DNA of 64,000 bases, taken from positions 232,630 through 296,629 of the forward strand of contig MTEI01000004.1 of assembly GCA_002083775.1 (NCBI GenBank), given 5' to 3'. Both the position numbers and the translations under genes were made by a program. The DNA comes from Rhodoferax ferrireducens. Lineage in GTDB: Bacteria > Pseudomonadota > Gammaproteobacteria > Burkholderiales > Burkholderiaceae_C. Of this stretch, positions 17,997 to 26,253 are shown piece after piece (within the stretch, counting starts at the first letter, position 1; the number at the start of each line of letters is the position of its first letter). Under the pieces are notes generated by a model. That model made no database searches. It saw only the letters and a list, made by a program, of their open reading frames with translations, and was not told where the DNA came from.

Positions 17997-18509
17997 ATGA
18001 ACCGCTTCACCACATTGTTCAGCCATCCCTCACGCCGCGGCGCCATCTTGGTGGCAGCGGGACTTGGCACCCTTCTGCTGGCGGGTTGCGCGGTAGAACT
18101 GGAAAACACCCAGCCCGCCCGCGAGGTGGCACAACTCAACCAGGCGCCCGGCTCGGTCTACACCGGCTGGCGCGTGTTTCAGGACCGCTGCGCCGCCTGC
18201 CACGGCGCGGACGCGCTGGGCACGGCCAAGGCGCCCAACCTGCTGCCCAAGGTGCGTGACATGGGCCCGCGCCGTTTTGTCGGCCTGGTGCTGCAACGCT
18301 ACGACTGGGCCCTGCCCCCCGACCAGGCCCGCAAGGAAGGCGCCGCGTTGGACCAACTGGTCGACCAGATCATGCAGCGCCAGGGCCCGGTGGTGACCAT
18401 GCCCGCCTGGCAGGGTGAACCACGTGTGACGGCGCACATCACCGATCTGTTTGCCTACCTGTCTGCGCGAGCGCTGGGCACCCAGGCGATTGGGCGCCCA
18501 GCGCCGTAG
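17997..18509 (+). CDS. Cytochrome c family lipoprotein
   Basis: A 170-residue exported protein. The signal region ends in a lipobox (LLLAGC), so it is probably a lipid-anchored periplasmic c-type cytochrome. One heme site, CAACHG, lies near residue 65, and the distal Met is probably that of VVTMPAW. ATG 17997 follows CAGGAG by about 8 bases. It lies between two diguanylate cyclase genes but has no obvious oxidase partner nearby; it may be an electron shuttle for a periplasmic dehydrogenase. Confidence 0.85.
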   Translation: MNRFTTLFSHPSRRGAILVAAGLGTLLLAGCAVELENTQPAREVAQLNQAPGSVYTGWRVFQDRCAACHGADALGTAKAPNLLPKVRDMGPRRFVGLVLQRYDWALPPDQARKEGAALDQLVDQIMQRQGPVVTMPAWQGEPRVTAHITDLFAYLSARALGTQAIGRPAP

Positions 18510-18588
18510 GCTGGCCGAACGCCTGGTCGGCAGGGTCAGTTGACCAGCAGCCGCACCACATGATGCTGTCTGTCGCGGTCAGTCAACA

Positions 18589-20145
18589 TCAATCTGCTTG
18601 CGCCACCCGGTTACGCCCCAGATCTTTGGCCCGATACAGCGCTTCATCGGCACGCCGGTAAAGCGTTGTTGCGTTGTCTTGGTCGGTCACCACGGCAACG
18701 CCCAGGCTCATGGTCATCACGCCCAATGGCGGACTGGCACGGTGCGCAATGGCCAGGCCTTGCAGGGCGGTGCGAATCTGGTCGGCGGTGGCCCGGGCCT
18801 GCTCGGCCGTTACCCCCTGCAGCAGCACGCCAAACTCTTCCCCGCCCAGACGCGCGGGCATGTCCAGCTCACGCCGCAAGCTGGTGCGCAAACATTGCGC
18901 GATCTTCTGCAGCGCCTCGTCACCAGCCGGGTGACCATAGGTGTCGTTGTATTTCTTGAAGTAGTCCACATCCATCAGGATCAAGGCCGCAGGCATCTGC
19001 TGGCGCACGTGCTGCGCCAGGACGTGATCCAGGCGTTCGTTGAAGGCGCGCCGGTTGGGCAAACCGGTCAGGGTGTCTGTCTGCGACAGGTTCTTGAGAT
19101 CCTGAACCTGCTGACGCACCACCGCCACCAGTTCGCGCGTGTAGCGCGCCAGCGCAGCGATCTCGTCGCGACCGCCCACGGTGACATCACCCGTCCACCG
19201 CCTGGAATCGACAATGAGCCCCAGCTCCTGCCTGAGCTGGTTGAGCCGCCGCACCACCACCAGATCCAGCAGCAAGACCAGCAGCAGACCGACGGTGACG
19301 ATCAGTGCGATCACCACGGTCTGTGTGGTGTCATAACTTTTGTCGGCAAATTGCGCGTGTTTGCGTGGCCAGGTCACCTGAACCTGGGCAATTTGTTCCC
19401 CAAACAGGCTGGTGATGGGGTAGGTCATCTCCAGATGGGTCGGCAACTCGCGCGTCTGAACACCCTCCTGCACAAACATGTGACTACCCAGGAGCTGTTG
19501 CTTTTTGTTACCCGGCGGTGCGGGCAAGTCATTGATTTTGAAAAAAATACCCGTGACCTCAGAGACCTGCCTGATCATGTCGTCGTTGACCCATCGGCCC
19601 ATCACAATGTAGCCACGGGGGCTGCCCTTGCCCTCGCTGTCCAGCACCGGGCTGAGACAGACCAGCGCAATGTGCAAGTTGGCCTTGACGGCACCGCAGC
19701 CTCGACCATGGGGCACGGAGCGCAAAAAACCCGGGTAGCCATCGGCGTAGGTTGCCGCTGCGCGGGTGGCCGGTGTGTCGCCATTGGCACCGGGCACTTC
19801 AGTTATATCCACCACACGGCCCTGCATATCCAGCAGGGTCAGAAAATCCATGTCTGCCACAGCGAGTGCCTTGACGCTCAGCTCATCCCTGCGGAAACTG
19901 GGGGTGCGTTCAACAAAATAGTCGTACAACTCGGTCCAATTGGCCCATGATTTCAAGGTGCCGTTCACTTCGAGCGTGCGCGCCTGAAAAGTGGCCAGCA
20001 GGCGGCGCAAATCACCCTGCGCCTCAACCTGTTCAAGTTGAAGCGCCTTCTGGTGGCTGTCCCACCGCAACACCACCAGGGTCAGCACCGCCAACAGCGA
20101 CAAGATGCTGATCAGGTAAATCGAAATCCGTCTTCTTAGCCCCAA
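18589..20145 (-). CDS. Diguanylate cyclase with CHASE4 sensor (CHASE4-HAMP-GGDEF)
   Basis: About 518 residues: TM helix (ISIYLISILSLLAVLTLVVL), periplasmic CHASE4 domain containing LKSWANWTELYDYF, second TM (VVIALIVTVGLLLVLLLDLVVV), HAMP-like linker, GGDEF. The cyclase motif is GGEEF, with RELD five residues before it (product-inhibition site). I prefer TTG 20145 because GGAG lies 8 bases upstream and it leads straight into the TM segment; the frame stays open to TTG 20235. It is convergent with the cytochrome c gene. A hairpin repeat separates it from the LuxR response-regulator gene. Confidence 0.85.
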   Translation of the reverse strand: MGLRRRISIYLISILSLLAVLTLVVLRWDSHQKALQLEQVEAQGDLRRLLATFQARTLEVNGTLKSWANWTELYDYFVERTPSFRRDELSVKALAVADMDFLTLLDMQGRVVDITEVPGANGDTPATRAAATYADGYPGFLRSVPHGRGCGAVKANLHIALVCLSPVLDSEGKGSPRGYIVMGRWVNDDMIRQVSEVTGIFFKINDLPAPPGNKKQQLLGSHMFVQEGVQTRELPTHLEMTYPITSLFGEQIAQVQVTWPRKHAQFADKSYDTTQTVVIALIVTVGLLLVLLLDLVVVRRLNQLRQELGLIVDSRRWTGDVTVGGRDEIAALARYTRELVAVVRQQVQDLKNLSQTDTLTGLPNRRAFNERLDHVLAQHVRQQMPAALILMDVDYFKKYNDTYGHPAGDEALQKIAQCLRTSLRRELDMPARLGGEEFGVLLQGVTAEQARATADQIRTALQGLAIAHRASPPLGVMTMSLGVAVVTDQDNATTLYRRADEALYRAKDLGRNRVAQAD

Positions 20146-20251
20146 CTGATTGGCTCCTATGTCTGGCTGGATGGATGCAGTGGCGCATTTTGCGCCAAGC
20201 GCGGCATGGTGTGGCGCAGCACCATTGTCAGCCAATATTATGCTACTACAT

Positions 20252-20294
20252 CAGTAGCTGTTAGCCCATGATACTATTGGGCTAGAGGCATAAA
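20252..20294. repeat. Dispersed hairpin repeat, copy 3
   Basis: CAGTAGCTGTTAGCCCATGA then ACTATTGGGCTAGAGGCATA. This is a diverged copy of the family with core TAGCCCA/TGGGCTA plus TAGCT and AGAGGC flanks, located between the CHASE4 cyclase and response-regulator genes. Confidence 0.7.
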
Positions 20295-20304
20295 AAGCTT
20301 GTAA

Positions 20305-21303
20305 CTACCCCTCAAACTGCGGGTGCAGCTGTTTGATGCGCCGCATGGCCATGGCGGCGGCGGCAGTGCGGGTTTCGACGCCCAGTTTGGCAAACACGCG
20401 CTCCAGGTGTTTTTTGACCGTCATCGGGCTGCTGCCCACAATGTCGGCAATGTCACGGTTGATCTTGCCCTTGACCACCCAGTACAGCACCTCGGCCTCG
20501 CGCGGGGTGAGTTTGAAGCTCAGCGCCATGGCATCTATCACGCTGTCGTCGCTCACCTCCTGCATGATGATGAGCCAGTCGCCACCGCCCTCGCTGTCAC
20601 CAATCTGCTGGTGCAGCCGGAAGGTGAGGCGGTGCGAGCCCCGCTCGATGCTCAGTCGCGGCGGCTCGGCCAGCACCTCTTTCGCTTGCACATGGCGGCG
20701 CAACCAGGCCAGCACCGGCAGCGGCGTGGCCGGGGCGTCGGTGCCGTAGTAGCGCATCAGCAGGTCGCGCGCCAGCGGGGTTTGCCACATCAGCTTGCCG
20801 TCGCTCACGCGCACGGTGATGCTGGCGTAACCAAAGGCGTCCAGCGCGCTGCGCGCCTGACGCTTTTCACGCGCGCCTTGCAGGTGCACGGCCATGCGCG
20901 CCAGCACCTCCTTGGGTTTGATGGGTTTGGTGACGTAATCCACCCCGCCGCACTCCAGCGCGGCCACCAGGTGCTCGGTCTCGGTGAGGCCGGTCATGAA
21001 CACGATCGGGATGTGCGCCGTCTGCGGCAGGCTTTTCAGGCGCCGTGCCACCTCAAAACCATCCATGCCGGGCATCATCGCGTCGAGCAGAATGATGTCG
21101 GGCAGCACCTGGGCGGCGCGCTGCAGCGCCGCCTCGCCGCTGATGGCCACCAGCACGGTGTAGCCGGATTCGTCCAGCGCGTCGTGTAGCACGGCCAGGT
21201 TGTCGGGCACGTCGTCGACGATCAGCACCACGTCGCTGTTGGCCCGGTCCAGCGTGCGGTCCAGCAACGGTTTGGGAAGCGTGTGCTGCAAGCTAGTTTT
21301 CAT
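20305..21303 (-). CDS. LuxR-type response regulator partnered with the NCS1-kinase
   Basis: A 332-residue response regulator. The receiver domain (VVLIVDDVPDNLAVLHDAL; phospho-Asp in IILLDAMMPGMDGFE; Lys in YVTKPIKP) is followed by a middle region of about 120 residues and a C-terminal LuxR HTH (LTPREAEVLYWVVKGKINRDIADIVGSSPMTVKKHLERVFAKLGV). The middle segment is longer than in NarL-type regulators and looks PAS-like, so it might bind a ligand. Its ATG overlaps the end of the transporter-kinase gene by 11 nt, marking it as the cognate output. Targets are unknown; the nearby urease operon is a candidate. Confidence 0.88.
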   Translation of the reverse strand: MKTSLQHTLPKPLLDRTLDRANSDVVLIVDDVPDNLAVLHDALDESGYTVLVAISGEAALQRAAQVLPDIILLDAMMPGMDGFEVARRLKSLPQTAHIPIVFMTGLTETEHLVAALECGGVDYVTKPIKPKEVLARMAVHLQGAREKRQARSALDAFGYASITVRVSDGKLMWQTPLARDLLMRYYGTDAPATPLPVLAWLRRHVQAKEVLAEPPRLSIERGSHRLTFRLHQQIGDSEGGGDWLIIMQEVSDDSVIDAMALSFKLTPREAEVLYWVVKGKINRDIADIVGSSPMTVKKHLERVFAKLGVETRTAAAAMAMRRIKQLHPQFEG

Positions 21304-24300
21304 AACTCAGGCGATCGAGCTTGCCCAGCATGGTTTCAAACTGGAACTGCTTGGCCAGCTCACGCAGGTCAGCCACAAAGTGCGCGCTGTGTGGGTGCGC
21401 CAGCTCGATGTTGTCGAGCTGGTTCAGGATGCCGCGGTAATAACCCAGCACCACCAGCTCACGCAGCGCGTCGAGCGGCTCTTTGGGCGGGATCACCAAG
21501 TGTGCCGGTGGCAGCGCCACGTCGTCCGCTGGCGGGGGCGGGTGCTCCAGCCAGGTGAGGCCCAGGCGGCGCTCCAGCCAGTCCAGCAGATCGACGTGGC
21601 GCACCGGCTTCAGGATGAAGTCTTCGCTGGGAATGCCCAGACCGTTGTCCAGCCCACGGTCAAAAGCATTCGCAGAAACAATAGCAACGAACGGCGCTGG
21701 GAAGGGGCTGTCTGCCAACAGCGTGCGCAAACGGCGGATGGTTTCCCAGCCGTCAATGCCCGGCATGGCCAGGTCCATCAGGATCACTTCGGGCTGGTAA
21801 CCGGCGGCCAGCAGGTCCAGGCAGTCGTGCCCGCTAGCGGCTGTGCGCATCTCAAAGCCCAGCGGCTGCAGCAGCTTGACCAGCAGTTCGCGGTCGGTTT
21901 CCTCGTTGTCCACCACCAGAATGCGGCGCCTCAAACCCACATAGCCGCGGCGCGCTCGGCGAACAAACAGGCGGTTTTGGTGTTTGGAGGCAGGTGAATA
22001 CACGCTGGCACTCTGGGTTTGGCGCACCTCGGGTAAAAACAGCTTGACCCGAAAGTTCGACCCCACGCCCGGGATGCTGGTCACCGTGAGTTGCCCACCC
22101 ATCAGGTCGGTCAGCATTTTGGCAATGGTCAGGCCCAGCCCGGCGCCCGGCGCGGTACCGCCCGCGCCCTGGCCGCGGGCGAAAGGCTCAAAGATGCGGC
22201 TGATCTCAGCCTGTGAGAGGCCCGGGCCGGTGTCTTCAATCTCGATGGCGGCCATCTCGCGGGCGTAGCTCACCCGCATCACCACCTGGCCTTGCGCTGT
22301 GAATTTGATGGCGTTGCCCACCAGGTTGATCAGGATCTGGCGCACACGTTTTTCATCGGCACGCACCACGGCGGGCAGGCTGCCTTCCATCTCGTACTGG
22401 AATGTCAGCCCGCGGGCCTGCGCTTCCAGTTCAAACAGGCTGGCAATGTCATGCACAAAGTCGGCAAACGGCAGCGGTTTGACGTTGAGCGTGAGGCGCC
22501 CGGCCTCAATGTGGGCAATGTCCAGCGTGCCTTCGATCAAAGACAGCAGATGTTCGCCACCGCGCTTGATCACGCTCAACGCCTGCTTGCGGTGTGGTGG
22601 AATGCCCGCGTCTTCCCCCATCAGCTGGGCGTAACCCAGGATGCTGTTGAGCGGGGTGCGCAGTTCGTGGCTGATGGCACTGATGTAGCGGCTTTTGGCC
22701 TGGTTCGCCTGATCAGCCGAAGCGCGCGCCTGATCGGCCACCTGTTTGGCGCGCTGCAGGGCTTCGTCGGTCTGGCGATGCAAGTCAATCTCACGCATCA
22801 ACAGATGCGTTTGGCGGTTGGACTCCTCTTGCGCCACCTGGCGACTTTTGTGCGCCAGCACCACCCACCAAGCCACCAGCCCGGCAATCAGGATCAGCGC
22901 CACATAGGCTTTGACAAACCCTGACTGCAGCGCCGCCTGCGACGCCTGCAGCATCTGCGCGTCGAGCACCGAGGCCATCAGCGAACGATTTTCCTGCCGG
23001 TACAACAGACCAAATACGCTGGCCAAAAGTGGCGCAATCACCAGCATCAACAGCAGGAAGGTGCCCAGACCCTTGTCCAGAAACACCCAGCTGCGCTGCG
23101 GCAGCAGCCAGCGCAGCGCAGCATGCCACTGGCTGGCCAGCGAGGCGTGCGGTTTGCACAGATCACCGCAGCGGGCGTCCAACGTACAGCAAAGCGAGCA
23201 AATCGGCCCCTGATAAGCCGGGCAGTGCGCCATGTCCGGCCCCTCGTATTCATGCTCACAAATCACGCAGCGGTGCACCTTCAGACGCTGGTAATGGCCC
23301 GCGTCCGGCTTGGCTGCATGGGTCGCCGGGGGCTGGCTGGAGTGGGGGCCACCCCGCGCCAGGTAATACTTACCGTCCGTCGCCCAAGCGATCAAAGGGG
23401 AAGCTATCAGCGCCGTACCCAAAGCGATCAGCGCCGAAAAAGCCTGTGCCAGCGGACCCAAAAACCCAAGGTGGGCGATGATGGATAAAAGTGATGCCAG
23501 TGCCATCGCGCCCACGCCCACCGGGTTGATGTCGTACAAATGCGCGCGCTTGAACTCGATGCCCGGCGGGCTCAGGCCCAGCGGCTTGTTGATGACCAGA
23601 TCGGCCACCACTGCCATCATCCAGGCGATGGCGATGTTGGAATACAGCCCCAGCACCTCGCCTAAAGCGGCAAACACATCCATCTCCATCAGCACAAAGG
23701 CAATCAGCGTGTTGAACACCACCCACACCACACGCCCCGGGTGGCTGTGCGTCAGGCGCGAGAAGAAGTTGCTCCAGGCCAGCGACCCCGCGTAGGCGTT
23801 GGTGACATTGATCTTGAGCTGCGAGATCACCACAAACAGCGCTGTGGCCGCCACCGCCCAGCCGTAATGCGGAAACACATACTCATACGCCGCGAGGTAC
23901 ATCTGATTCGGGTCCACCGCACGGTCCAGCGGCACCGCGTTGGAGATGGCCAGGTAAGCCAGCAGCGCGCCGCCCAGCATCTTCAGCACGCCAAAAATCA
24001 CCCAGCCCGGCCCCCCGGCAAGCACCGCCAGCCACCAGCGCCATGGGCGCGCCTTCTGGGGTGCGGGCATGAAGCGCAGGTAGTCGGCCTGCTCACCCAT
24101 TTGTGTCATCAGCGCCACGCCCACCGTCAAAGCTGCACCAAACAAAGGCAGACTGAAGCTGTCAGACACCCCTTTTTCACCAACATAGTGCGTGACACCG
24201 GCAAAAGCCGTCGGATCACGCATCAAGACATACACAAAGGGCACCACCAGCATCAAGGCCCACAGTGGCTGCGTCCAGACCTGCAGGCGGCTGATGGTGG

Positions 24301-24856
24301 AGACGCCGTGGGTGACCAGCGGAATCACCGCCAGCGCGCAGATCAAATAGCCCCAGCGCGGCGGAATGCCCAGCGCCAGCTCCAGCGCATAGGCCATCAC
24401 CGCGGCTTCCAGCGCGAAGAAGATGAAGGTGAAGGTGGCGTAGATCAGCGAGGTGATGGTGGAGCCGATGTAACCAAAACCGGCACCGCGCGTGAGCAAA
24501 TCCATGTCCACGCCGTAACGCGCGGCATACACGCTGATCGGCAGGCCGGCCAGAAAAATGATCAGCCCGGTGGCCAGAATCGCCCAGAAAGCATTCACAA
24601 ACCCGTATTGCACCAGCAGCGTGGCACCCACCGCCTCCAATATCAAAAACGCAGCAGCTCCCCCAAGCGCTGTATGGGCTACCTGCCATTCTGACCACTT
24701 GCGAAAACGCTGTGGGGTGAAGCGCAAGGCATAGTCTTCCAGCGTTTCATGTGCCACCCAGCCGTTGTAGTCGCGGCGCACCAGGGTGATGCGCTGCGGC
24801 GCTTTGGGCTCGGGAGCGGGCTCGGCAGCAGAGGGAGGAAAAACATCGGTAGTCAC
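21293..24856 (-). CDS. NCS1 nucleobase permease-histidine kinase-receiver fusion
   Basis: An 1187-residue hybrid sensor kinase whose N-terminal half is a full NCS1-type transporter. Residues about 25-500 form an NCS1 permease (12 TM segments; start region HETLEDYALRFTPQRFRKWSEWQ, then MDLLTRGAGFGYIGS). Residues about 527-567 hold eight Cys (CVIC, CSLCC, CGDLC) plus His, probably a metal-binding knuckle. Two further TM segments lie near 598-618 and 648-668. A coiled coil leads to HisKA (HELRTP near 730), then HATPase (NLVGNAIKF, GAGLGLTIAK), a receiver (ILMDLAMPGIDGWE, about 977-1090) and a helical C-terminal tail. The architecture resembles CbrA-type transporter-kinases but with NCS1 instead of SLC5. 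It overlaps the LuxR regulator gene by 11 nt. The ligand is inferred to be a purine, pyrimidine, hydantoin or allantoin. Confidence 0.88.
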   Translation of the reverse strand: MTTDVFPPSAAEPAPEPKAPQRITLVRRDYNGWVAHETLEDYALRFTPQRFRKWSEWQVAHTALGGAAAFLILEAVGATLLVQYGFVNAFWAILATGLIIFLAGLPISVYAARYGVDMDLLTRGAGFGYIGSTITSLIYATFTFIFFALEAAVMAYALELALGIPPRWGYLICALAVIPLVTHGVSTISRLQVWTQPLWALMLVVPFVYVLMRDPTAFAGVTHYVGEKGVSDSFSLPLFGAALTVGVALMTQMGEQADYLRFMPAPQKARPWRWWLAVLAGGPGWVIFGVLKMLGGALLAYLAISNAVPLDRAVDPNQMYLAAYEYVFPHYGWAVAATALFVVISQLKINVTNAYAGSLAWSNFFSRLTHSHPGRVVWVVFNTLIAFVLMEMDVFAALGEVLGLYSNIAIAWMMAVVADLVINKPLGLSPPGIEFKRAHLYDINPVGVGAMALASLLSIIAHLGFLGPLAQAFSALIALGTALIASPLIAWATDGKYYLARGGPHSSQPPATHAAKPDAGHYQRLKVHRCVICEHEYEGPDMAHCPAYQGPICSLCCTLDARCGDLCKPHASLASQWHAALRWLLPQRSWVFLDKGLGTFLLLMLVIAPLLASVFGLLYRQENRSLMASVLDAQMLQASQAALQSGFVKAYVALILIAGLVAWWVVLAHKSRQVAQEESNRQTHLLMREIDLHRQTDEALQRAKQVADQARASADQANQAKSRYISAISHELRTPLNSILGYAQLMGEDAGIPPHRKQALSVIKRGGEHLLSLIEGTLDIAHIEAGRLTLNVKPLPFADFVHDIASLFELEAQARGLTFQYEMEGSLPAVVRADEKRVRQILINLVGNAIKFTAQGQVVMRVSYAREMAAIEIEDTGPGLSQAEISRIFEPFARGQGAGGTAPGAGLGLTIAKMLTDLMGGQLTVTSIPGVGSNFRVKLFLPEVRQTQSASVYSPASKHQNRLFVRRARRGYVGLRRRILVVDNEETDRELLVKLLQPLGFEMRTAASGHDCLDLLAAGYQPEVILMDLAMPGIDGWETIRRLRTLLADSPFPAPFVAIVSANAFDRGLDNGLGIPSEDFILKPVRHVDLLDWLERRLGLTWLEHPPPPADDVALPPAHLVIPPKEPLDALRELVVLGYYRGILNQLDNIELAHPHSAHFVADLRELAKQFQFETMLGKLDRLSYEN

Positions 24857-25041
24857 CGGGGGGAACGTGCAGCTTTCGTGCCACGACAGCCACCAATGGA
24901 CGTGGCACCTGGTCGCTGACGTACATCGGCCAGATCATCCTGACCAACGCTGGGCGGATGCCGTTTAGTCAGGCCAGTGGTGCTCTGCTATTCAAGGGCA
25001 TTGCCCGGCGATGACTTTGATGTTGATTTTGTTTTGGGTGA

Positions 25042-25058
25042 ATCCCCTTTAAGGGGAT
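25042..25058. promoter_or_regulatory. Palindromic operator upstream of mqsR
   Basis: ATCCCCTT-T-AAGGGGAT is a perfect 8-bp inverted repeat 11 bp before the ancestral mqsR start and overlaps a -10-like GATAAT (25056-25061). MqsA-type antitoxins repress their own operon by binding a palindrome at the promoter, so this is the likely MqsA site. Confidence 0.5.
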
Positions 25059-25068
25059 AATGTGGTGT

Positions 25069-25368
25069 ATGGAAAAAAGCTCGCCACATGACTCGTTAGC
25101 CGACATCCTGGCTCAGATGTAGTCGGTGGCGGACATGAACCTCACCATTTCCGCCAGAGAGTGCATTCGATCAGCCGGTATGGGCCAGGCTGATGCATTG
25201 GAAGTGGTGCAAGCGCTGACCCGCAAGCACTTTTATAAGAGCATGACCACACAAGCTGACCATCGCGTCTGGCAAGACGTGTATCACGGCCAGTGGAGCG
25301 GTATTGCGCTCTATATCAAGTTCCAGCGGGCCGGTGAATATTTTGTTATCTCATTCAAGGAGTTGTGA
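25069..25368 (+). pseudogene. mqsR: MqsR-family toxin (mRNA interferase) with in-frame TAG at codon 18
   Basis: From ATG 25069 the frame reads MEKSSPHDSLADILAQM, then TAG at 25120-25122, then continues in the same frame as SVADMNLTISAREC.. to the stop at 25366-25368. The C-terminal part FYKSMTTQADHRVWQDVYHG and YFVISFKEL is the MqsR hallmark. With the TAG counted as one codon the length is 99 residues, matching MqsR (98 in E. coli), and the N-terminus MEKxxPH matches too. CAG to TAG is the simplest mutation. A shortened product could only begin at GTG 25126 or ATG 25135, lacking the N-terminal helix. The intact mqsA antitoxin follows after one base. Confidence 0.8.
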
Positions 25369-25369
25369 C

Positions 25370-25774
25370 ATGGCAAGCAAATGGAATGGTCAGCCCTGCC
25401 ACCTGTGTGGATCGGGAACATTGCACGATGGCGTGAAGTTGATCGAGCAGGCCTACAAAGGACATGTTTTCAAATCTGAATCGCGCGGAGCCTTTTGTGA
25501 CCAGTGTGCCGATGGATTTGTGGAGTTTGACCCCAGCGAAGAGGCTGCCTGGCTGTCGTTTCGTGATCAGGTGGACGCAGCAGAGGTGGCTGATTTAGCG
25601 CGAATTCGCAAGAAGCTCAAGCTAACTCAGCTGGAGGCAGCTCAGCTGGCAGGTGGCGGCAAGAATGCTTTTTCAAGATATGAGCGCGGTCAGGCCAGGC
25701 CTGTGGCGGCAGTGATCAATCTTTTCCGTCTGTTGGATGGTCACCCGGAATTGCTCAGTGAATTGCGGCCATAA
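25370..25774 (+). CDS. mqsA: MqsA-family antitoxin
   Basis: A 134-residue antitoxin. The N-terminal zinc domain has two Cys pairs (CHLCGSG near residue 8 and CDQCADG near 43). The C-terminal Xre-type HTH reads LARIRKKLKLTQLEAAQLAGGGKNAFSRYERGQARP and is followed by LFRLLDGHPELLSEL, collinear with E. coli MqsA. ATG 25370 lies one base after the mqsR stop with AAGGAG upstream. It would neutralise MqsR and autorepress through the palindrome at 25042-25058. It is intact although its toxin gene carries a nonsense codon. Confidence 0.9.
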   Translation: MASKWNGQPCHLCGSGTLHDGVKLIEQAYKGHVFKSESRGAFCDQCADGFVEFDPSEEAAWLSFRDQVDAAEVADLARIRKKLKLTQLEAAQLAGGGKNAFSRYERGQARPVAAVINLFRLLDGHPELLSELRP

Positions 25775-25893
25775 GGCCGATATTCCCGGCAACGTCACTC
25801 TCAGAAAAAATTGCTGCTCCCAGAATTCGCACTGACTGCCTGCGCCGGCGTTGATGCCTGGGATCCACGCTAAACGGGCGAATTGGTCCAGCG

Positions 25894-25914
25894 GTGGCAT
25901 CGATTTTGCATAAT
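25894..25914 (+). promoter_or_regulatory. Candidate sigma-54-like (and -10-like) promoter of the urease operon
   Basis: GTGGCATCGATTTTGCA contains GG (25896-25897) and GC (25908-25909) separated by exactly ten bases, the -24/-12 spacing of sigma-54 promoters, with TGGCA and TTGCA flanks close to consensus. CATAAT (25909-25914) could alternatively be a sigma-70 -10 box. Either would start transcription at or next to the ureA ATG (25921). Nitrogen control of urease makes sigma-54 plausible, but this is a pattern match only. Confidence 0.35.
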
Positions 25915-25920
25915 GTCAGT

Positions 25921-26223
25921 ATGGAACTTACCCCTCGTGAAAAAGACAAACTCCTGCTGTTCACCGCCGCCCTGCTGGCCGAGCGACGCAAGGCCCGTGG
26001 CCTGAAACTGAACTACCCCGAAGCCATGGCCCTGATCAGCGCCGCCGTGATGGAGGGCGCACGCGACGGCAAAACCGTGGCGCAACTCATGAGCGAGGGC
26101 CGCACGGTGCTGACCCGTGCCGATGTCATGGACGGCATCGCCGAGATGATTCCGGACATCCAGGTCGAAGCCACTTTTCCTGACGGCACCAAGCTGGTCA
26201 CCGTCCACCAACCCATTGTTTGA
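25921..26223 (+). CDS. ureA: Urease subunit gamma
   Basis: 100 residues, the exact family length, beginning [23 protein letters not shown] and containing [10 protein letters not shown] and [14 protein letters not shown]. UreA packs with UreB and UreC in the cytoplasmic nickel urease that hydrolyses urea to ammonia and carbamate. It is the first gene of the operon here; no ureD precedes it, and no ribosome-binding site is visible before ATG 25921. The next gene, ureJ, starts 30 bp downstream. Confidence 0.96.
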   Translation: MELTPREKDKLLLFTAALLAERRKARGLKLNYPEAMALISAAVMEGARDGKTVAQLMSEGRTVLTRADVMDGIAEMIPDIQVEATFPDGTKLVTVHQPIV

Positions 26224-26253
26224 ACACTTTTGCAGGTTTACTGGAGACAATTC

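Noticed and set aside
18598..19950. Plus-strand frame of about 450 residues opposite the CHASE4-GGDEF gene
   Set aside because: Composition typical of antisense frames (His/Gln/Val-rich), no motifs, no ribosome-binding site.
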